Assembly: GCF_045679555.1 (NCBI RefSeq)
Contig: NC_092090.1
Location: 30,740,788-30,804,787, forward strand
DNA length: 64,000 nucleotides
Reading direction: 5' to 3'
From: Salvelinus alpinus
Taxonomy: Eukaryota > Chordata > Actinopteri > Salmoniformes > Salmonidae
A model generated the notes under the pieces. It searched no databases. It saw only the letters and a list, made by a program, of their open reading frames with translations, and was not told where the DNA came from. Numbering within the stretch: the stretch's first letter is position 1; each line of letters opens with the position of its first letter. Positions 1 to 13,612 of this stretch are shown here, piece after piece. The translations under genes were made by a program, and so were the position numbers.

Positions 1-165
1 AGTTTTAGTGTTAAGAAGATAAAGCATTTGTGGGAGGCTAGAAGAAATATGGGTTGTAGAGTTTTTGTGTGTTTTTTGGGATGTCACAACTGGGGGGGCA
101 GTAATATATAAGGTGATGGGTCAGGTCATAGGTTAGCCCTTCTCATGACTCCAATTTTACATTGG

Positions 166-442
166 TGTCACATATACTCCCTCTCTGGCCTCTAGGTCAT
201 CAGGCTGCTGAGTATCCCGCACACCTGTCACCATCGCCTCACGCACCTGCACCTCATGACACTCATCTGGACTCCATCACCTCCTTGATTATCTTCCCTA
301 TATCTGTCACTCCCCTTGGTTCTTTCCTCAGGTGTTATTGACGCTGTTTTCATGTTGGTGTGTTGGGTGGTCATTGTTCCTTTTATTTATTAAAACACTC
401 ATTCTTTGAACTTGCTTAATGACTCTCAGCCCACTCGTTACA
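166..442 (+). mobile_element. Solo LTR of an LTR retrotransposon
   Basis: The 277-bp segment begins TGTCAC and ends CGTTACA, as LTRs do (TG...CA). It is flanked by a perfect 5-bp direct repeat, ATTGG, at 161-165 and 443-447, which is a target site duplication. Near the end there is an AT-rich stretch with TTTATTTATTAAAA, a plausible polyadenylation region. No internal retroviral-type domain lies on either side, so it is a solo LTR left by recombination. Which family (Gypsy or ERV-like) it belongs to cannot be settled here. Confidence 0.65.
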
Positions 443-447
443 ATTGG

Positions 448-1568
448 AGTCATTCCATGTCCCTTTTTATTAGCTGAAGTTATTTGGTCAAGTGTGAAAC
501 CCTCTATCTAGAAATAATTGATCCCTGATTGGAACATGGTTTTGGAAACCTTGAACACTCAACTTATCCATAAATAACTTTACAAATACAAAAGATACAC
601 TTACTGTTTTACAACAGATCTCCACTGAGGTTTTCTGTGTAACAGCTTCAAGTCAACGTTTTTTGTTGTTCCCTCCTGAGTTTCCATTAGTTCAGGAAGT
701 GCAATGCAAAACACCTCAGTGGGAATCTTTGTATTTGTAAAATAATTTGAGTGATATGAAAATAGAATTTCTGAGGTTTCCAAAACTATATTGCACGCAG
801 TGATTATTAACAGTTAACAAATGAGAACCCATGGCTGGATGGCCTTGGGTTCTCAAGAGCTAAAGTTAGGTTAGGTTTAAATTATGAAGTCAATCTCAAT
901 CTGACTTGGAATTAAAAGGAATAGTGTCCAGACTGGTGTAAAAAATATGGTGGAAGTAAACTCTTTCACCCATGTTTACACCAATCCAATGCTTTTCAAA
1001 TTTAGTAGTACAAGTAAGCTATCTAGGCATTTTTTCCCCCTGTTAGCTAGTGACAGTGATACTTAATCGACACATTTTTGTATCTCCTGGATGCATTTAC
1101 CTGCCAGATTCAGCAGCTTGAAAACCACATGAGACATTTGCCCAAAGTTTAGGAAAAAAATACTAAAACCGAACATAATTCATATGGACATATTACCAGT
1201 AATGTTTTGTTGGTAGTGAAAGCCAGCTGAGATGCCAGTTCTCTGTTCCTGACTAATAGAAACAGTTCTGACTGGAAATGAAACATCGGAATTTCCTCAG
1301 CATCACATCCTGTTTTTGACAGTGTTACTATGGTCCTGTCCAAAACAAACCGTAGCCCCAAATAGACAGTTGACATGATGAAATATAGACAGAGATGGGT
1401 GTGTTTTCCCCCATCTAATCAGGGCATGGTAATTAAATGTATTTGTTTGAAATCCATCATTAGATTGTTTCATTTCAGAGAGACTATCATATGTTGTTGC
1501 AAAATGCCATATATCCACCTCACTCAGAGAAAACAGTAGCACTGCAAGGTTTTACAGTCAAATGTATA
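448..1568. other. Intergenic, no feature recognised
   Basis: AT-rich sequence with only short chance reading frames on both strands. No domain, splice-site pattern or terminal repeat was recognised. Confidence 0.5.
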
Positions 1569-1570
1569 TA

Positions 1571-3177
1571 CAGTGGGGAGAACAAGTATTTGATACACTG
1601 CTGATTTTGCAGGTTTTCCTACTTACAAAGCATGTAGAGGTCTGTAATTTTTATCATAGGTACACTTCAACTGTGGGAGACGGAATCTAAAACAAAAATC
1701 CAGAAAATCACATTGTATGATTTTTAAGTAATTAATTAGCATTTTATTGTATGACATAAGTATTTGATACATCAGAAAAGCAGAACTTAATATTTGGTAC
1801 AGAACCCTTTGTTTGCAATTACAGAGATCATACGTTTCCTGTAGTTCTTGACCAGGTTTGCACACACTGCAGCAGGGATTTTGGCCCACTCCTCCATACA
1901 GACCTTCTCCAGATCCTTCAGGTTTCGGGGCTGTCGCTGGGCAATACGGACTTTCAGTTCCCTCCAAAGATTTTCTATTGGGTTCAGGTCTGGAGACTGG
2001 CTAGGCCACTCCAGGACCTTGAGATGCTTCTTACGGAGCCACTCCTTGGTTGCCCTGGCTGTGTGTTTTGGGTTGTTGTCATGCTGGAAGACCCAGCCAC
2101 GACCCATCTTCAATGCTCTTACTGAGGGAAGGAGGTTGTTGGCCAAGATCTCGCGATACATGGCCCCATCCATCCTCCCCTCAATACGGTGCAGTCGCCC
2201 TGTCCCCTTTGCAGAAAAGCATCCCCAAAGAATGATGTTTCCGCCTCCATGCTTCACGGTTGGGATGGTGTTCTTGGGGTTGTACTCATCCTTCTTCTTC
2301 CTCCAAACACGGCGAGTGGAGTTTAGACCAAAAAGCTCTATTTTTGTCTCATCAGACCACATGACCTTCTCCCATTCCTCCTCTGGATCATCCAGATGGT
2401 CATTGGCAAACTTCAGACGGGCCTGGACATGCACTGGCTTGAGCAGGGGGACCTTGCGTGCGCTGCAGGATTTTAATCCATGACGGCGTAGTGTGTTACT
2501 AATGGTTTTCTTTGAGGCTGTGGTCCCAGCTCTCTTCAGGTCATTGACCAGGTCCTGCCGTGTAGTTCTTGGCTGATCCCTCACCTTCCTCATGATCATT
2601 GATGCCCCACGAGGTAAGATCTTGCATGGAGCCCCAGACCGAGGGTGATTGACCGTCATCTTGAACTTCTTCCATTTTCTAATAATTGCGCCAACAGTTG
2701 TTTCCTTCTCACCAAGCTGCTTGCCTATTGTCCTGTAGCCCATCCCAGCCTTGTGCAGGTCTACAATTTTATCCCTGATGTACTTACACAGCTCTCTGGT
2801 CTTGGCCATTGTGGAGAGGTTGGAGTCTGTTTGATTGAGTGTGTGGACAGGTGTCTTTTATACAGGTAACGAGTTCAAACAGGTGCAGTTAATACAGGTA
2901 ATGAGTGGAGAACAGGAGGGCTTCTTAAAGAAAAACTAACAGGTCTGTAAGAGCCGGAATTCTTACTGGTTGGTAGGTGATCAAATACTTATGTCATGCA
3001 ATAAAATGCAAATTAATTACTTAAAAATCATACAATGTGATTTTCTGGATTTTTGTTTTAGATTCCGTCTCTCACAGTTGAAGTGTACCTATGATAAAAA
3101 TGACAGACGTCTACATGCTTTGTAAGTAGGAAAACCTGCAAAATCGGCAGTGTATCAAATACTTGTTCTCCCCACTG
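1571..3177 (-). mobile_element. Complete Tc1-like DNA transposon
   Basis: A 1607-bp element bounded by TA on both sides (1569-1570 and 3178-3179), the target duplication of Tc1/mariner elements. Both ends read CAGTGGGGAGAACAAG inward. The terminal inverted repeats run for about 190-200 bp with only a handful of mismatches. Each contains an outer and an inner copy of a motif around AAGTATTTGAT, the IR/DR arrangement seen in many fish Tc1-like elements, where the transposase binds twice per end. The single gene inside is on the minus strand and unbroken. Low divergence between the ends together with an intact gene suggests a relatively young copy. Confidence 0.93.
1787..2809 (-). CDS. Tc1-like transposase, DD34E, apparently intact
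   Basis: This 340-residue protein begins at an ATG (MAKTRELC...) and runs to a stop without interruption, which is the usual length for the family. The N-terminal part (about residues 1-120) holds paired helix-turn-helix DNA-binding domains joined by a basic GRPR-like segment (HPRSGAP near 55-61). The catalytic part carries WSDETK with D153, FQHDNNPKH with D244, and [11 protein letters not shown] with E279. The D244-E279 gap is 34 residues, which defines DD34E. The enzyme would bind the terminal repeats and move the element by cut-and-paste into TA sites. All three acidic residues and the reading frame are preserved, so activity is possible but unproven. Confidence 0.92.
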   Translation of the reverse strand: MAKTRELCKYIRDKIVDLHKAGMGYRTIGKQLGEKETTVGAIIRKWKKFKMTVNHPRSGAPCKILPRGASMIMRKVRDQPRTTRQDLVNDLKRAGTTASKKTISNTLRRHGLKSCSARKVPLLKPVHVQARLKFANDHLDDPEEEWEKVMWSDETKIELFGLNSTRRVWRKKKDEYNPKNTIPTVKHGGGNIILWGCFSAKGTGRLHRIEGRMDGAMYREILANNLLPSVRALKMGRGWVFQHDNNPKHTARATKEWLRKKHLKVLEWPSQSPDLNPIENLWRELKVRIAQRQPRNLKDLEKVCMEEWAKIPAAVCANLVKNYRKRMISVIANKGFCTKY

Positions 3178-3339
3178 TATATATATAATAACTGTACAAA
3201 TGACATATTGGTGATCATAGATATAGAACCCTAGATAGGATGATGTCATAGACCCACTACACTAAGGGCAGGGTTGGGGAGTAACAGATTACATGTAATC
3301 TATTACACCCGTTTCGAGGGCATTATCACTTAAATGAAT

Positions 3340-3779
3340 ACCTGCTCTTTCCGTGACAGACTGACCAGGTAAAATATATGACCCCTCATTGATGTCACTT
3401 GTTAAATCCACTTCAATCAGTGTAGATGAATGAGAAAACCGGTTAAACAAGTATTTTTAAGCCTTGAGACAATTGAAACAAGAGAAAAGATTTAAGTGCC
3501 ATTGAACAGGGTATGGCAGAAGGTGCCAGGCACACCGTTTTGTGTCAAGAACTACAACGCTACTGGGTTTTTCAAGCTTAACACTTTCCCGTGTGTATCA
3601 AGAATGCTCCACCACCCAAAGGACATCCAACCAACTTGAAACAACTGAGGGAAGCATTGGCCAACATGGGCCGGTATCCCTGTGGAACACTTTCAACACC
3701 TTGTAGAGTCCGTGCTCCGACGAATTGAGGCTGTTCTGAGGGCAAGGGTGGGTGTTCTTAATGTTTTGTACACTCAGTG
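3340..3779 (+). mobile_element. Tc1-derived non-autonomous element remnant
   Basis: The right end reads ATGTTTTGTACACTCAGTG, the reverse complement of the left end of the copy at 12346-12740. The interior carries a decayed C-terminal transposase fragment on the plus strand (FQHLVESVLRRIEAVLRA), matching the end of Tc1-type transposases. The left terminus is incomplete: only the stretch beginning CCTGCTCTTTCC remains. The element is non-functional. Confidence 0.7.
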
Positions 3780-3912
3780 GAGGCTGTTGGGGGGGGGGGG
3801 GGGGGGGCTCACAGTAATGGCTGGAATGGAGTCAATGGAAACCACATTTGGTACCATTCCATTTACTCCATTCCAGCCATTATGAGCCATCCGCCCCTCA
3901 GCAGTCTCCACT
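3776..3912. mobile_element. Fold-back MITE with poly-G tract
   Basis: A short palindromic element. AGTGGAGGCTG at the left is matched by CAGTCTCCACT at the right, and AATGGCTGGAATGGAGT pairs with ACTCCATTCCAGCCATT around a centre near 3850. It holds a run of 19 G (3789-3807), probably unstable in length. A relative sharing the GGCTCAT..AATGGCTG arms is at 33428-33553. It starts within the last bases of the preceding Tc1-derived element, so the two are directly joined. Confidence 0.7.
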
Positions 3913-4749
3913 AGCCTACAAACTAGATATCATTAGAATTCCGGTCTACTGATATGTCTGTGACATCAATATAAAAAATACATATTTACAAAATGATCAA
4001 TAAAATATATCTGTATGTCAAATCTGCAGGATACAAACATTCCATTCCAGCTAAATAATGGATATAGCATTTTGCCACAAAACCTTTTAATATACATCTC
4101 AAATCTTAATCCATAGTGAGGTTTCCATCAAATTTGCACCTGATTTACCTCAAGTCAAATCCGCATGAATAAAATCTGAGCATTTTCCCACCAGATAAGC
4201 GTTTCAATCAAATTAACTTTTTGCAGATAAGTCTGTTTGTGATGACATAACGCACATTTAAAAAATTCTGTTAAATTAGTTTCCATCACATTTTCAACTG
4301 ATGGTTTTGTTACAAAAAATATTGAGTTAATATAGCGAATGTGCCCACTCTGGTATTGGCACATGCACTCTAGTCAACAGCTCGTAGATACAGTGCGAAT
4401 ATAGCCTACATCAGGGATGGGCAACTTAAATGATTGTGGGGGCCACAACAAATCCAATTGAGTTCATGGACAGTGAGAGATCATTTTTAATTGTCAAATG
4501 GCAGCCAAGCACTGGGTGTTAATTTTGTCACCAGAATAAGACCCTCACTATTTTTGGGAAAGGAGCATCAAGCTCATCACTTTGCAATTTCACCATGCTG
4601 TATAGTTCATAGTTTGTCATTTGTAGCCTAAACTGTATGCTTTCCAAAGTCGGAGGGGGAGGACCACACGTTATCTTGTGACTGCAAGATTACTTCGATA
4701 TGGTTATTAAATCAATACGGTCACTTAAGCCTTTCCGCCACCACCTCTC
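3913..4749. other. Intergenic, possible decayed hAT-type end
   Basis: AT-rich sequence without genes. At about 4412 the words CAGGGATGGGCAACTT resemble the terminal repeat of hAT-type elements, but no matching second end was found nearby. Confidence 0.3.
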
Positions 4750-4945
4750 GGGGGGGCAGAGTAGCCTAGTGGTTAGAGCGTTGGACTAGTAACTTAAAGG
4801 TTGCGAGATTGAATCCCCGAGCTGACAAGGTAAAAATCTGTTGTTCTGCCCCCTGAACAAGGCAGTTAACCCACTGTTCCTAGGCCATCATTGAAAATAA
4901 TTTGTTCTTAACCTACTTAAAAAGGTTAAAAAAAAATTAAAATAA
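4750..4945 (+). mobile_element. tRNA-derived SINE (salmonid type)
   Basis: The head has internal RNA polymerase III promoter boxes: an A-box-like GTAGCCTAGTGGTTAGAGCG (about 4771-4790) and a B-box-like GAGATTGAATCCC (about 4804-4816). A body containing CTGACAAGGTAAAAATCTG follows, then a tail, TTTGTTCTTAACCTACTT, followed by A-rich sequence. This layout is the HpaI-like family of salmonid SINEs. It makes no protein and relies on a partner LINE for copying. Confidence 0.8.
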
Positions 4946-5589
4946 ATTGACAAATAGAGCCCACCTTGTCTATTGTGTTTAGTTTATTCAATATTTGGAA
5001 AGTTTGACAAATCGGGTGTTCCCATCAGGACGGTCGTGAATTTTTTTAGCCGACATGTATTTCACATGCATCGAAAGGTTGGCTGGAAACCTGAGAACAG
5101 TAACATTTTACTGAAAAGGTATCCATAAGCATGAAAAAAAATTGGTGTATAAAGCATTTCAGAATGAAACCCTTCAATATACAGAACTCAATATTAGTGA
5201 GGTGTTCCTAATGTTTGGTAAACTCAGTGTGTGTGTATATATATATATACACACAGTATATATCAAATATTTTCATATCTACTCAGGTGATGAGGTTTCT
5301 TAAGAGCATTGAATCACTGGAGCTCTGCACATGCATTATTGCAGTGTGATCAACTGAGTTTAGTAGTTTTAATATTTAATCTTATATCAGTGTGCTATTT
5401 TATAGTCAGTCTCAATTCTCTAGCTACTGTAGTTTCCACTATATCTCCCAACTTCTTGAATTGTCTTTATTCCATCCATTTTGTATGAGATTAGTTTTGA
5501 TCAGTGTTTAACAATGTCTGAATGAGACCATTTAGACTAATCTTTAAATACACGCGCACACCTCTGCAGAAATATGACAAAGAGGCACA
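4946..5589. other. Intergenic with a Tc1-derived end fragment
   Basis: No gene. The segment 5199-5229 (GGTGTTCCTAATGTTTGG then ACTCAGTG) is a stray end of the Tc1-derived family seen at 3340-3779 and 12346-12740. A short GT/AT run follows at 5228-5258. Confidence 0.5.
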
Positions 5590-5818
5590 TCAGAATCCAG
5601 AGGGTTTCATTTATTTTGTTTGATGACAACTGCAGTCAAAACAAGCAGACTAGACAGGCAATTGGAAGAGAGGAAAAGGGCTACTGGCTTATAGGAACGG
5701 GAGGGAATAGCATAGCGCAAACTAAGGATTCAAGGATAAACTTGATTGATGCCAGTCCTATAGATATATCAAGCAAGACAGAAATACAGCTATAGGATAT
5801 AGCAAGAAAATGGAGGGT

Positions 5819-8316
<2,498 letters not shown>

Positions 8317-9296
8317 TCAAAAAGAAAGGAGGGCACACTTTGGTTCAATGAATTCAGGCACTTTTAAAACAGCATGGAGCCCTGATGCCAAAGTGAAGAT
8401 TATCCAACTCTTCATTAACTTATTGTCTAACATTACAGAAAGTTGGTGCTATCCAGTCATTCCATTCTATAGATAAGCGGTTTGTTTGGTTATGAGAGAT
8501 GCATCACTGTAGCCCTTCAGTTGGCTAGTAGAGCACAAGTATTTGGACTTTAATGAAGCATGCATATCTCCACACACGCAGTGTCAGCATGCAAGTAACA
8601 GCAAAACATGCCCCAAAACGCATTTAAACACGATGGGCAGGTCGTTGTCATTGCAAATCCGGCTGCCACCAAATAGTAAAACAGATATATTCTTCTATTT
8701 AGCTAGCTACTCAGACCTTATCAATACACATCACACCCAGAGAGGTAGCAAGAGGGTCGACACCGCCCAAAATATGTACACGCAGATTAAGCAGACTGTC
8801 TGCTTTAAGGGCGACTGCTCTTCCTGATATAGCCTTGTTTTAGATATGGTTCATTACGAAATGCTAGCGGCTATGACTGAACTCAAACAATAATTGGTTT
8901 TGGGGTGTGGTTTGATATAGGTGGGAAGAGTTGGCAAAATAATTAGGCTAATTCGCTTTGCCAACTGGTGTGACACCAAAGCAAATGTGGTTGGCTTTCA
9001 GATAAGCCTCTGGTGCTACTTCGGGACCGTCAATAAATTAGTGTAAGTGGGAACAATATTTTCATTTTACACACCTTTTAGTTCTCATGAAATGCTTTCA
9101 ATATGTGTAAACATTTCTACAATTTAGTTAGAGGTTAATTCATTGAAATGTGGAAACAGTCCCATATTCAGTACACATATTCACCGAAAACTCAGTTTGA
9201 CCCAACTGACAAATTCTTATTTACACTGTTGTCAATTTTGACAGTAGAATAAATGTTTGACATGTATGACCTATGTGGCATCAATTTATTTGAAAT

Positions 9297-9468
9297 TGTG
9301 CAGCAGTCTAAGGAACTGCATGAGGCTTCACAACAAGTCCCTGGTTCGAATCCAGGCTGTATCACATCTGCCCGTGATCGGGAGTCCTCTAGGGTGGTAA
9401 ACAATTGGCCCAGCGTCGTCCGAGTTTGGCCTTAACTGACTTATCCAATAAAATAAGGGTAAAAAACT
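9297..9468 (+). mobile_element. tRNA-derived SINE inside ferritin intron 1
   Basis: The B box GGTTCGAATCC is perfect at 9343-9353, preceded by an A-box-like GTGCAGCAGTCTAAGG. A body of the GATCGGGAGTCC...CAATTGGCCCAGCGTCGTC type and a tail with CTTAACTGACTT follow. This is a common salmonid SINE family, inserted antisense to ferritin in intron 1 (10272-8294). Confidence 0.8.
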
Positions 9469-10272
9469 GAATTGCTATTTTGATAAGTGAAGTTTATTTG
9501 ATCGAACATAATGTTTAAGTTGTTACGAGGGAATTCCTCTATTCTACAATAGATTGGCTAGATATGCCGCCTTGAGGCATGTACTTCCATTGTTAATCGA
9601 CTATCTTGTCAATAAAATAGATCGTCGCACTTCACCGACCAAGGCCATCAGTTGCCAATTTATATTTAGCGAGTTCTGACTCCTCCCCAAACGAGTGTTT
9701 AGTTGATAGCGTTTAACGACTTTCCCCACTTAATTCTGCCGCAAACGAGAAACTGTCAGTGCAACAGAAGTCACAGCAACGTCGCGCATACAGGCAGAGA
9801 AGAACAAAGGGCGCAGTGTGCGTAAGAGAGCGGACGAAAACGCTACGTCTGGGACCGCAGCAAGTTAAATTGGTGCTGTGACGTCGACGTAACGGCAAAT
9901 CAAGGAACCGATCACTGAAAAAAACGTAGTTGCCAAAACTGGACGCCAGACGCCATTATTTGGCAAAACAATGACATATGAAGTAAACCACCACAATTAT
10001 AACATTGACGATTGTTAGCTAGCTACTAGTACCTAGCGTTATTGTAACAACGCTGAGTTATTTTACAATGCTAACGTTACAACGCATTTGACATCGTCGC
10101 AAGCTTGTTAACGTTAACTAGCTTGTTACATAACGTAGCTAGTTAGCCACCCTCAGTAGTACGGCCTTGGGCGGTAGTGGCTAGCTAGTTACGTTACATC
10201 ATCCAACTAATTATGTCAACCAGCTAGTTTAGTAACTTATTTATTCTTAACTAGATATGTTATTTGTCTTAC

Positions 10273-10472
10273 CTTGTGTTTTTTCTGTTCCGATGAGGTG
10301 GTGTGAATGATTCGAATTGTTCGTTTCAACGATGTTATGGATAGCTTGATCTAATTTGGTTTTCAAACGGGATGAATTCAATCAAAAAGAAATTGCTTCA
10401 AAAGAGTAGAAGGTTGCCGTTCAAGCACTGTTGAAGCAGGTAACCTTTACTCTCGTCTGCAAACTGATATGC
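10273..10472 (-). other. fth1: Ferritin non-coding exon 1 (5'UTR)
   Basis: The downstream edge is a good splice donor, CACAAG|GTAAGAC on the minus strand. The upstream edge is inferred to be about 30 bases below the TATA-like box at 10504-10498. The exon carries the iron-responsive element near its 5' end and no start codon in frame with ferritin. The intron to the coding exon is about 1.98 kb. Confidence 0.75.
10412..10445 (-). promoter_or_regulatory. Iron-responsive element (IRE)
   Basis: The minus strand shows the canonical ferritin IRE. The loop CAGTGC (10430-10425) is closed by the perfect five-pair upper stem TTCAA/TTGAA, then comes the UGC/C bulge of the ferritin type, then a lower stem GGTTACC/GGCAACC with one A-C mismatch. 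It should lie about 25-60 nt from the cap, the position needed for IRP1/IRP2 to block translation when iron is low. Confidence 0.95.
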
Positions 10473-10497
10473 GTGAGTGGTGAGGGTTGCGCAGTGG

Positions 10498-10504
10498 TTA
10501 AATA
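10498..10504 (-). promoter_or_regulatory. TATA-like box of ferritin
   Basis: TATTTAA on the minus strand lies about 55-60 bp upstream of the IRE. A GACGTC word just upstream (10511-10516) could act as an ATF/CREB-type or antioxidant-response-like element. That role is inferred. Confidence 0.5.
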
Positions 10505-10839
10505 GGGAAGGACGTCGTCAAAAGCAGTAAGGGGAGGAGACGCAAGGAGGAACTGTCAAAAGCTCATCATTTTTAAATGTATATAAAATATTACTCTATT
10601 TGGTCAAACTATATGGTAAAGCAAGACACTGGTTTGAAATCCTTTTTTACTCAGTGAGACATAGCAAACAGATGGAAATGGTATCACATGAGTAGAGCCT
10701 AGATCAGGGTTCCTCGGGGGCAAATGGTGGTTTTATTTGTTCCCAGGTTCTGTTGAGTTTATTGTTGTACATAAAAAATTTAAAAAAACTCTAAAAACAC
10801 CAGGAAAACAGCTCCAAGTGATTTTTATTTGAGGAATCT

Positions 10840-11035
10840 GGGTGGCAGGTAGCCTAGCAGTTAAGAGTGCTGGGCCATTAACCACTGGGTCAGTAACTGA
10901 AAGGTTGCTGGTTTGAATCCCTGAGCCAATTAGGTGAAAAATCTGTCTGTGCCTTTGAGCAAGGCACTTAACTCTAATTACTCCTGTAAGTCGCTCTGGA
11001 TAAGAGTGTCTGCTGAATTACTAAAATGTCAAATG
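10840..11035 (+). mobile_element. tRNA-derived SINE (HpaI-like)
   Basis: A classic salmonid SINE. The head GGGTGGCAGGTAGCCTAG has the A box, GGTTGCTGGTTTGAATCCC is the B box, and the body ends AGTCGCTCTGGATAAGAG then TGTCTGCTGAATTACTAA. It lies about 0.4 kb upstream of the ferritin TATA box. Confidence 0.85.
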
Positions 11036-12345
11036 TATTTTCACGCATAATAGAGAGATCATGTTCAAGCAAGGTTTGAAATTATTTTGTATTAGTCAAA
11101 TATTATATCTGTTTGGGCTTCTTGCAGTCAATTTGCAGTCTGTTCCGGCCCCCGCTCAAGAAGAAATCATCCCGCGGCTAAATCTAGTTGATGATCCCTG
11201 GTCTAGAGTTTTTCCAGACCACCAGTCATAACCTAAAAAATACTAGGCTAAGGCTCCCAAGGATGGACCCAGAGTTTCCCTGGTCAGGTCACACTTTAAA
11301 AACTGCTGGCCTTACACAAAAAACAGGATTAATCAAATAAGGAACTTAATACACTAAACAGTCACGTAGACCACATTTTCTTAGCAGAGATGCTGACAAT
11401 TCATGATATTGCGTAACGGGTATTTTTGAATTGAATTGAATTTCCCAGAAGTGACAACAGCAGAACTGATGTCATAGTCTGATCGACACAAAAGATCTCA
11501 GAATCCCAAGCACAATGGGTGCCACACATTAAAATAAGTTCTGAGAGTCTAACTGTGGCCATATGAATGAGATACCATCAGTGAAATGACTTATTTATGG
11601 TGTAGTCCTACTTAGTTGATTGGCATTATCATGGTGGAAAAATAGGGCAAATTCAGATAAGTATACAAAACCATTATGAATTCTTTGATTACAGTTGTGT
11701 GGCTATAAGTTTCAGGCTAGGCTTGATTTTAAATAATGGGAAGAGCCATCGCCATGTGACTAAATACTGACACTACATGACACTGAACAGCTGTAGCAGA
11801 TAAACAGTACTATCATCACCACAGTTCTGTCTGGTATGCTACACACAGTTAATAAACACTGTGTGTACCAGACAGTCAGCCATCCAGAGCAGAGGACTGC
11901 CGGGTCATTGTCATTCAGTGTATCATATAATCACAACAGAAAATGCTGTAACAATGCCATAGACACTGGTTGAAAATCCAACCCATGAATAAAACTCTCG
12001 TTTCCTTTGCCACTAGGTCTCACAATCTCTCATTTGCACCTTCCAAGTAATCTCATTCATCAGACACTTCCTCCCAATGCTAGGAAACATAATGTGCTAT
12101 ATATTAGTCTGGGGACAAGGTATTAATTAGTAATAATTAAGATATGCCTTTCATCTCCACTTGTTTTTATATACAGGATTGATGATGAATTAAGGCATGG
12201 ATACAATTAAAATTATTTGAAGATTTAGAAGAACTGGCTATCTGCTGCGTCACCCACATCTGATTACATTGTTACAAAGAAGTGCAGCATATTTTACTGC
12301 AGCATATGGATGACAGTTGATGGCTCAGCAGCATTCTCCCCATAC
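11036..12345. other. Intergenic, one hairpin noted
   Basis: No gene recognised. A strong imperfect hairpin is at 11827-11875 (see findings). The words GTTGATGATCCCTGG near 11190-11204 resemble a hAT-type terminus. Confidence 0.4.
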
Positions 12346-12740
12346 ACTGAGTGTTCAAAACATTAGGAACACCTTCCTAATATTGAGTTGCACCCTCTTT
12401 TGCGCTCTACAAGGTGTCAAAAACATTCCACAGGGATGTTGGCCCATGTTGACTCCAATGATTCCCACAGTTGTGTCAAGTTGGCTGGATGTCCTTTGGG
12501 TGGTGGACCATTCTTGATACACACGAGAAACTGTTGTGTATGGAAAAACCCAGCACCGTTGCAGTTCTTGACACTCAAACCGGCATGCCTGGCATCTACT
12601 ACCATACCCTGTTCAAAGGCACTTAAATCTTTTGTCTGGCCCATTCACCCTCTGAATGGCACACATACACATTCCATGTCTCAATTGTCTCAAGACTTAA
12701 CAATCCTTTAATCTGTCTCCTTCCCTTCATCTACACTGAT
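12346..12740 (-). mobile_element. Tc1-derived non-autonomous element remnant
   Basis: The left end reads CACTGAGTGTTCAAAACATT, the terminal repeat shared with the copy at 3340-3779. On the minus strand a decayed transposase C-terminus is visible ([17 protein letters not shown], with [15 protein letters not shown] further upstream). It aligns with the other copy in opposite orientation. Confidence 0.7.
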
Positions 12741-13006
12741 TGAAGCGGACTTAACCAGTTAAATGTAACAAAATGTAATCCCCAAGTAATTTTTTATCAT
12801 GAGGGCCATAAACAATAACTAGTAATGCTACATACGCCAAGAAAGCTTAACATCAACTTTCTGGTAAAAATAATTGTAAATTGCTGAGGTGTAGTCACTT
12901 GAGGACAAAAGCTCAAGTACAGTACAAATATGATAAAAATATAAAATATTTAATGTATTTCCTATTAAAAAAAACTGTAAGAATAAGGCTTGACTTATAT
13001 GCTTTG

Positions 13007-13559
13007 TGTAATGAACACAATGGGAGACAGAGCTGGTTTGAAGCGGAGTGCGCAGCGGGTGTTTATTGTAAGGAACCACAGGAGGCAGGTAGCTGGGTCC
13101 AGGGGCAGGCAGAAGGTCATACACAGGGGGCCCAACAGGGCAACAGTACAGGCAAGGAAAAGGCTAGCAATGTCGTCCGGGAGATCAGGCAATAGGTTGA
13201 TTACAGGAAATCCAATAGGCTAAGGTACAGGCAGGGTATAGGCATCGTTAGTGAGGTAGGCAAAAACTATCATACACAGGGAGGCGTACATTACGGGAAC
13301 ACCAGAACTCTGAATAGAAGCATGTCACAAAACAAACATTAACTCAGTGATGGGGTGCAAAGAACTAAACTAAATAGTGCGTGATAATGACATACAGGTG
13401 TGTGAACAGGTGATCAGAATTCAGGTGATTGGGATCTGGAGTGTGAGCTGCGTTCAGGGGATCTATGTGTTTGAGAGTGAGCTGCAGAGTGGGCTGGAAA
13501 GTGAGCTGCGTTCAGGGGATCTACGTGTTTGAGAGTGTGACTTGGAAGCAGACGTTACT
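13007..13559 (-). mobile_element. Solo LTR (minus orientation)
   Basis: It is bounded by a 5-bp direct repeat CTTTG (13002-13006 and 13560-13564). On the minus strand it ends ...GTGTTCATTACA and carries AATAAA near that end (AATAAACACCCGC), as a polyadenylation region would. The other tip reads AGTAACG rather than TGTAACG, so one terminal base appears mutated. A 37-bp phrase (GTGAGCTGCGTTCAGGGG...) is repeated twice near 13442-13537. Confidence 0.65.
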
Positions 13560-13612
13560 CTTTGCATAATCACATAAAACACCTAATTATAAGATTTCAC
13601 CTTCTTTATAAC

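Noticed and set aside
145-453. Palindrome ATGACTCCAATT/AATTGGAGTCAT taken as a transposon terminus
   Set aside because: The boundaries at 166-442 with an ATTGG duplication explain the structure better. The palindrome partly includes the duplicated bases.
1848-2483. 211-residue plus-strand ORF
   Set aside because: It is the antisense shadow of the intact Tc1-like transposase at 1787-2809.
9297-9370. tRNA gene-like sequence with a perfect B box
   Set aside because: The A box is poor, no cloverleaf closes, and the SINE body and tail follow directly. It is a SINE head.
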